Assembly (NCBI GenBank): GCA_963773945.1
Contig: CAVZDD010000004.1
Coordinates: forward strand, 1 to 64,000
DNA: 64,000 nt
Source: JAKIWV01 sp963773945
Lineage (GTDB): Archaea; Thermoplasmatota; Thermoplasmata; Lutacidiplasmatales; UBA184
Direction of reading: 5' to 3'
Under the pieces are notes generated by a model. It saw only the letters and a list, made by a program, of their open reading frames with translations. It was not told the DNA's origin and searched no databases. Both the position numbers and the translations under genes were made by a program. Below, piece after piece: positions 59,884-64,000 of the stretch (positions are counted from its first letter, which is position 1; every line of letters starts with the position of its first letter).

Positions 59884-61188
59884 GTGAAGCTCGACCGACC
59901 GGTTCTCCAGGTCGCTCTCGATTTCGAGAACCTGTCGCGGGCGCTCCAGGCCGCGAAGGAAGCGGTCGACGGGGGCGCCGACTGGGTCGAGGCCGGTACT
60001 CCACTCATCAAAAGCGAGGGCCTCGACGCGGTCCGGGAGCTGAAGCGAGCGTTCCCGAATCACCGGATCATCGCGGATCTCAAAGTGATGGACACCGGCG
60101 CCTTCGAGGTCGAGATCGCGGCAAAGGCCGGCGCGGACCTCATCACCGTCCTCGGCGCCGCCGACGACGATACGATCGCCGATGCCGTCCGGGCGGGGGA
60201 GAAGTATGGGGCCGAGATCGTCGTCGACCTGTTGAACGTACCGGACCCGGTGGCTCGGGCCAAGCGCTCGGCGGAACTGGGCGCCGGGGCGGTCTGCTGG
60301 CACATCGGCATCGACATGCAGATGGCCGGCAAAACCCCCTTCGCCGCCCTCGAGGCCCTCGCCCGCGCGTCGCCCATTCCGGTTTCGGTGGCCGGGGGCC
60401 TGAACTCCGAAACAGTCGCGCAAGCGACCCGGGCCGGTGCGTTGATCCTGATCGTCGGCGGGGCCATCACCAAGAGCCCCGACGTAGCCGAGGCGACCCG
60501 CCGGATCCGGCAGGCGATGACCACCCAGACCGAGGTGGCGACCGAGCTGTTCCGGCGCGTCAGCGAGGCGGACCTCCGGCAGGCGTTCCTGAAGGTCTCC
60601 ACGCCCAACATCAGCGACGCACTTCAGCGGAAGGGCGCCCTCCATGGGCTGCTCCCGCACCACAAGGATCCCACCTTCCGGATGGCCGGGCCGGCGGTCA
60701 CCGTCGTCACCCGCGACGGCGACTGGGCGAAACCGGTCGAGGCGATCGACCGGGCCGGACCCGGCGACGTGATCGTCGTCGATGCCGGGAGTGGCACGAC
60801 CGCCGTGTGGGGGGAGCTCGCGTCCTGGAGTGCGCACGTGCGGAAGGTCTCCGGGGTCGTCATCGACGGAGCGGCCCGGGACATCGATGCGATTCTCGAG
60901 CTCGGGTTCCCGGTGTTCAGCCGAACACTCTCCCCCAACGCCGGGGAGCCGAAGGGTCACGGGGAGATCGGGGTCGAGGTGGTCGTGGGGGGCCAACGGA
61001 TCCGGCCGGGCGACTGGATCGTCGGCGACCTCTCGGGATTGGTCGTGGTGCCGCGCGAACGGGCCCAAGAGATCGCCAATCGGTCGCTGGACGTTCTCGA
61101 GCACGAGAACCGGGTCCGGGAAGAGATCCAGCGGGGCAGCACCCTGGGCCAGGTCCAAAAGCTCGAGCGATGGGAACGCGTGAGCTGA
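59884..61188 (+). CDS. 3-hexulose-6-phosphate synthase fused to RraA-like domain
   Basis: A 434-residue two-domain protein starting with GTG. Residues 1-215 are 3-hexulose-6-phosphate synthase (OMPDC/HUMPS fold): LQVALDFENLSRALQAAKEA, IIADLKVMDTGAFEVEIAAK with the D-x-K-x-x-D active site. Residues about 225-420 are RraA/demethylmenaquinone-methyltransferase-like, a fold related to HMG/CHA aldolases: TPNISDALQRKG, PGDVIVVDAGSGTTAVWGEL, VVIDGAARDI. The fusion is known in Archaea, where HPS supplies ribulose-5-phosphate in place of the oxidative pentose pathway. The role of the second domain is unknown. Confidence 0.92.
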   Translation: MKLDRPVLQVALDFENLSRALQAAKEAVDGGADWVEAGTPLIKSEGLDAVRELKRAFPNHRIIADLKVMDTGAFEVEIAAKAGADLITVLGAADDDTIADAVRAGEKYGAEIVVDLLNVPDPVARAKRSAELGAGAVCWHIGIDMQMAGKTPFAALEALARASPIPVSVAGGLNSETVAQATRAGALILIVGGAITKSPDVAEATRRIRQAMTTQTEVATELFRRVSEADLRQAFLKVSTPNISDALQRKGALHGLLPHHKDPTFRMAGPAVTVVTRDGDWAKPVEAIDRAGPGDVIVVDAGSGTTAVWGELASWSAHVRKVSGVVIDGAARDIDAILELGFPVFSRTLSPNAGEPKGHGEIGVEVVVGGQRIRPGDWIVGDLSGLVVVPRERAQEIANRSLDVLEHENRVREEIQRGSTLGQVQKLERWERVS

Positions 61189-61210
61189 GGAGCCTCGAGG
61201 GCCCGAAGGT

Positions 61211-61219
61211 GAATAAGCT
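61211..61219 (+). promoter_or_regulatory. probable TATA box of the tRNA-Glu gene
   Basis: GAATAAGCT lies 22-30 bp upstream of the first tRNA base, in otherwise GC-rich sequence. Confidence 0.45.
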
Positions 61220-61240
61220 CCGGCGCTCCGGGGAAACCGT

Positions 61241-61341
61241 GCTCCCGTAGTCTAGTCCGGTCAAGGATAGAGGGCCTTCGAGGCGGGAACGTTCCCCGCC
61301 GAGGACACCCTCCAACCCGGGTTCAAATCCCGGCGGGAGCA
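61241..61341 (+). tRNA. tRNA-Glu (TTC) with a 26-base intron
   Basis: The acceptor stem is GCTCCCG (61241-61247) with CGGGAGC and discriminator A at 61341; no CCA is encoded. The D arm is GTC/GGAT around TAGTCCGGTCAA. The anticodon stem is GAGGG with CCCTC, and the T arm CCGGG/CCCGG encloses TTCAAAT. The loop after splicing is CCTTCGA, anticodon TTC (Glu). Position 33 is C instead of the near-universal U. The intron lies at the canonical 37/38 site with a perfect bulge-helix-bulge: 3-base bulges CGA and ACA on either side of the helix CCTT/GAGG. Confidence 0.92.
61281..61306 (+). other. bulge-helix-bulge intron of tRNA-Glu
   Basis: A 26-base intron between tRNA positions 37 and 38. It forms the hairpin GGCGGG...CCCGCC, and its splice sites lie after the second base of each 3-base bulge (CG/A and AC/A), the standard archaeal endonuclease substrate. 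Confidence 0.85.
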
Positions 61342-61361
61342 TTCTCTACCGTTCACCGAGG

Positions 61362-62453
61362 TCATTCGACCGCGAGGCCGGCCGGAATCGACTCCACAGG
61401 GTTCGGAGACCGGTACCGCCGGTACAGGACCGTCATCAACCCGACGGCGGCGACGATCGCGAGAAACGCGAACAAGTCTCCGAGGAGATTCTCAATGGCC
61501 GCGTCGAAAATGAGGAACGTCAGGAGGCCCACGGAGAGGTACGCGAGCTGGGATTCGTTGCCCGCACTTCCGATAGTGAAGCGCAGGACCAGGAGACACA
61601 CCGCCGAGAACGTCCACCCGAGGGCGACCGTGAGGAAAGGATCCTGGAGGAGCATCGGAGTTCCCCAGAAAACGATGAAAAACCCCCACACAAAGACGGC
61701 ACCCAGGAGCAGCGCCGCCCGTGGAGCGATCCTCGGGAGTGGGCTACGGGGTCGGAGCCATTCGGCGGGAATCTTCCGGGCCGCCAGCACGAGCAGGGCG
61801 ATGGCTATCAGGCACCCGGCCACCAGCGGCGGTGAGAGAACGTACGATCGCTCGAAAAGGAAGAACATCAGCGTCACCGTCAGGAGATACGCTCCGAAGG
61901 TCCATCCAAGCCCCCGACTCGAGAGGAACGGCCGGCCCCGTGAGACCGGGTACAGAAGGCCGACGAGCACGATCGGGAGCGCGATGCTGAAGATTGCGTG
62001 GAAGAGGGTCAGCTCGCCGGCCCAGACCCAGTTCACGCCGGCCCAGTGCGTATAGGGACCGTAGTTCGGGTGACCGATCTCCGCCCAGTCGAAGAAGGTC
62101 TTGGTTCCGAGTCCCTCCTCGGCAATACCGTAAGCCGCACCGAGCAGGAGCACCGGAGCCCACCCCCGGTTCCACCGCAGTGTGATTTCCCGGATCACGA
62201 GGACCCCGCCTCCGTAAAGTCCGATCAGAAACAGATCGCCCACCGGATTCAGCAGGGCGGCGACGGGGGTCGACCCCGTCAGGAGCTCAGGAATCAGAAT
62301 CGAGAGTCCCACCAGCACCAGGGCGGGACGATGGGAGCGCAGCCACTGACGAAGGGCGGAAGGGCGAGAGGCCGCCGGTGCCGCCGGCAGGAGTGACGGT
62401 GGAATCGTGAGCCCCGCCACATCGGGCGGGACACCGGAATTCATGGCTCCCAC
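61362..62453 (-). CDS. polytopic membrane protein (possibly CPBP-like)
   Basis: A 363-residue protein with about 9-10 membrane helices (ALVLVGLSILIPELLTG, LIGLYGGGVLVIREITL, AYLLTVTLMFFLFERSY, ALLLGAVFVWGFFIVFW). The segment AAYGIAEEGLGTKTFFDWAE has a glutamate pair inside a helix, as in CPBP intramembrane proteases, but the second and third motifs are not clear. A TATA-like GATATACC about 30 bp upstream fits a leaderless start at 62453 or 62444. The function is unknown. Confidence 0.7.
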   Translation of the reverse strand: MGAMNSGVPPDVAGLTIPPSLLPAAPAASRPSALRQWLRSHRPALVLVGLSILIPELLTGSTPVAALLNPVGDLFLIGLYGGGVLVIREITLRWNRGWAPVLLLGAAYGIAEEGLGTKTFFDWAEIGHPNYGPYTHWAGVNWVWAGELTLFHAIFSIALPIVLVGLLYPVSRGRPFLSSRGLGWTFGAYLLTVTLMFFLFERSYVLSPPLVAGCLIAIALLVLAARKIPAEWLRPRSPLPRIAPRAALLLGAVFVWGFFIVFWGTPMLLQDPFLTVALGWTFSAVCLLVLRFTIGSAGNESQLAYLSVGLLTFLIFDAAIENLLGDLFAFLAIVAAVGLMTVLYRRYRSPNPVESIPAGLAVE

Positions 62454-62568
62454 TTCGCCCTTGTTTCTCTGAACGGAGGTATATCAACTCCCGTCGATTC
62501 CCTGACGGACCCGTACCGAGGCCGCTCCCCTCGGTCCCTTCTCGCCCGTCAATGCTTTCCCCCTCAGG

Positions 62569-63495
62569 GTGTCGGTCGACCCGATGCCCTCTTCGAAGTC
62601 CGCCGTGCACATGTTAGCCGACAAGTCCCTCCATATCCTGGTCACCGGCGCCACGGGTCACCAGGGCGGTACCGTCCTGCGCCACCTCAGGGCCCGGGGT
62701 CATCGCCTCCGGGCTCTGGTCCGAGACAAGAACCCGCCCGCCGTCAAGGAGCTCCAGAAGCTCGGCGTCGAGGTATTCCAGGGTAACTTCGAGGACGCCC
62801 ACGCCATCGAGCAGGCCGCGCACTACGTCGACGCGGCCTTTCTCATGAGCACCGCCTACGAGAAAGGCGCGGACGCAGAACAAGTGCAAGGAATCGCCGC
62901 GATTGACGCCCTGCGGGCGGCGGACGTCCCGTACATCGTCTATTCGTCCGTAGCCTCGGCAACCCAGCACACGGGGATCCCCCACTTCGACAGCAAGTTC
63001 GCCGTGGAGAATCATCTCCGGAGCTCTGGAACACCATTCGCGATCACCGCCCCTGTCGCGTTTATCGAGAACATGATCGCGCCGTTCGCGCTCCCGGCGC
63101 TTGCACAGGGGGCACTCGCCCAAGCCACCCCGCCCGAGAAACCGGTGCAAATGATCGCCCTCGATGACTTGGGGGCCTTCAACACCCTTGTCCTCGAGAA
63201 CCCTACTAAGTTTCGGGGACAGCGTGTTGAAATCGCGAGCGACGAGGTCACGGGGCTCCAGGCGGCCGAAATCCTGAGCCGACGGGCGGGCCGTCCGATC
63301 CAGTTCCGGCAAGTACCGTTGGAGGCCCTCCGTCAACGCAGCGAGGACCTGGCCCGCATGATGGACTGGTTGAGTCACCACGGCTACACGGTCGACATCG
63401 CGCGACTCCGGCGCGACTACCCGGACGTGGGCTGGCACCGCTTCGAGGAGTGGGCCGCCGAACAGGACTGGGCCCGACTGCTCGCTCCGGCCTAA
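62569..63495 (+). CDS. NmrA-like NAD(P)-binding protein
   Basis: A 308-residue atypical short-chain dehydrogenase: LHILVTGATGHQGGTVLRHL (NAD(P)-binding GxxGxxG), RALVRDKNPPAVKELQKLGV, VEVFQGNFEDAHAIEQAAHY, YSSVASATQHTGIPHFDSKF and APVAFIENM. This matches the NmrA/HSCARG family of redox sensors and quinone reductase-like proteins, which lack the classical YxxxK. ATG 62584 or 62614 are possible alternative starts to 62569. Role probably redox sensing or a small-molecule reductase. Confidence 0.88.
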   Translation: MSVDPMPSSKSAVHMLADKSLHILVTGATGHQGGTVLRHLRARGHRLRALVRDKNPPAVKELQKLGVEVFQGNFEDAHAIEQAAHYVDAAFLMSTAYEKGADAEQVQGIAAIDALRAADVPYIVYSSVASATQHTGIPHFDSKFAVENHLRSSGTPFAITAPVAFIENMIAPFALPALAQGALAQATPPEKPVQMIALDDLGAFNTLVLENPTKFRGQRVEIASDEVTGLQAAEILSRRAGRPIQFRQVPLEALRQRSEDLARMMDWLSHHGYTVDIARLRRDYPDVGWHRFEEWAAEQDWARLLAPA

Positions 63496-63501
63496 CCCCC
63501 G

Positions 63502-64000
63502 CTACCGCCTCGGACGGCCCGTCCCATCGACCGGTTGTCGAAGCAGTTCGCGACCGATGGACTCCCGAAGGCGCGCGCGACGGACGAGTCCGGTCAAGTA
63601 GCGCGCCTGACCGCGATTGGGCCCCCCCCAGGTTCGGAACCATTGGACCGGGTACCGCACGTTCCACAGCACCAGGCCCTCGGGCGGCGCCAGCGGCAAG
63701 GTGAGGCGGCGTTCCCCCCGCAGGGCTGCCTCGAGGGCCGCCAGACTGAGCGTGCCATCATCGACCTTCCCCAAGGCGGCGATGATCTTGCGGACCATTC
63801 CCCAGACGAACGAAGGGGCCCGGATATCCACGACCAGCCATCGGGCGCCGGATTGATGCACCCGGACCGAGTCAATCGTTCGAAAGGTTAGACGCTCCAA
63901 GGGCGTATCCCGGCCGAAAGATCGAACGTCAATTTCCCCTCGGAACCGGGCGGCCCCCGCCTGCCAGCGCTCCATACTGTGCCCCTCCGCGGGCTCGAAA
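63502..64000 (-). CDS. truA: tRNA pseudouridine synthase TruA, C-terminal part (runs off the right edge)
   Basis: The frame is open at base 64000, reading EPAEGHSMERWQAGAARFRG, then TFRTIDSVRVHQSGARWLVV, DIRAPSFVWGMVRKIIAALG, LPLAPPEGLVLWNVRYPVQW and an Arg-rich tail ending at 63502. The FVWGMVRKI and APPEGLVLW blocks are typical of TruA, which makes pseudouridine at positions 38-40 of tRNA. The catalytic Asp region lies outside the window. The visible 5' ATG at 63975 is internal, not the start. Confidence 0.9.
   Translation of the reverse strand, partial: FEPAEGHSMERWQAGAARFRGEIDVRSFGRDTPLERLTFRTIDSVRVHQSGARWLVVDIRAPSFVWGMVRKIIAALGKVDDGTLSLAALEAALRGERRLTLPLAPPEGLVLWNVRYPVQWFRTWGGPNRGQARYLTGLVRRARLRESIGRELLRQPVDGTGRPRR

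Noticed and set aside
59857..61158. A 433-codon minus-strand frame opposite the HPS-RraA gene
   Set aside because: The plus strand has both enzyme domains in full; the frame is a shadow.

Overview
The window is high-GC archaeal DNA. Evidence for Archaea: a tRNA-Glu gene interrupted at the canonical 37/38 position by a bulge-helix-bulge intron and with no encoded CCA; a fibrillarin homologue; a RIO-family kinase; a 3-hexulose-6-phosphate synthase fused to an RraA-like domain; a cyclic 2,3-diphosphoglycerate synthetase; MfnB; and many TATA-like boxes about 25 bp upstream of start codons, which implies leaderless mRNAs. The lineage cannot be fixed from sequence alone. A high-GC soil or sediment euryarchaeal (Thermoplasmatota-like) genome is a reasonable guess. 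No rRNA and no CRISPR array were seen.

Layout. 0-15 kb is an accessory, decaying region. It holds a multiply broken kinase-like/UPF1-type helicase/phospholipase D protein that recalls Mokosh type II defence, a broken adenylate cyclase-TPR gene, two RelE-like toxin-antitoxin modules, a TetR-controlled tautomerase/metallo-hydrolase/efflux locus whose efflux gene is fused tail-to-tail to a truncated cyclase, an alpha/beta hydrolase-cyclase fusion, and five short repeats with related ends. 14.8-19.7 kb is a polyhydroxyalkanoate (PHA) operon: AbrB-like protein, PhaB, phasin-like protein, PhaE, PhaC, crotonase. 19.9-22 kb is an mfnB/TusA-like/DapA-like operon. 22-35 kb carries a BNR-repeat protein, a KaiC-like protein without a P-loop, an AAA-TPR protein, an HxlR regulator, GrpB, methyltransferases, an APC permease, a metallophosphoesterase and cpgS. 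35-40 kb has a winged-helix/secreted protein operon and a PadR-DrrAB-methyltransferase operon. 41-52 kb is mostly metabolic and housekeeping.

The most interesting unit is 52.4-59.0 kb: seven co-oriented, overlapping or tightly spaced genes that look like a minimal archaeal type IV secretion/DNA-uptake machine. They are a large Ig-like surface protein with a cytoplasmic tail, a VirB2/CedA1-like two-helix pilin candidate, a VirB6/CedA-like polytopic protein, a PrgI/VirB3-like protein, a small membrane protein, a VirB4/CedB-like ATPase, and a small soluble protein. A DNA methyltransferase is encoded convergently. No relaxase or VirD4 coupling protein is visible, which recalls the crenarchaeal Ced and Ted DNA-import systems rather than a conjugative plasmid.

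Several otherwise good genes (24.98-27.3, 28.7-29.4, 29.5-30.6, 36.7-37.0, 49.1-50.7 and 52.4-54.1 kb) are each split by a single one-base shift, most of them at G or C runs. This may reflect sequencing or assembly error as much as real pseudogenes, and it should be kept in mind when judging the broken genes at the left end.
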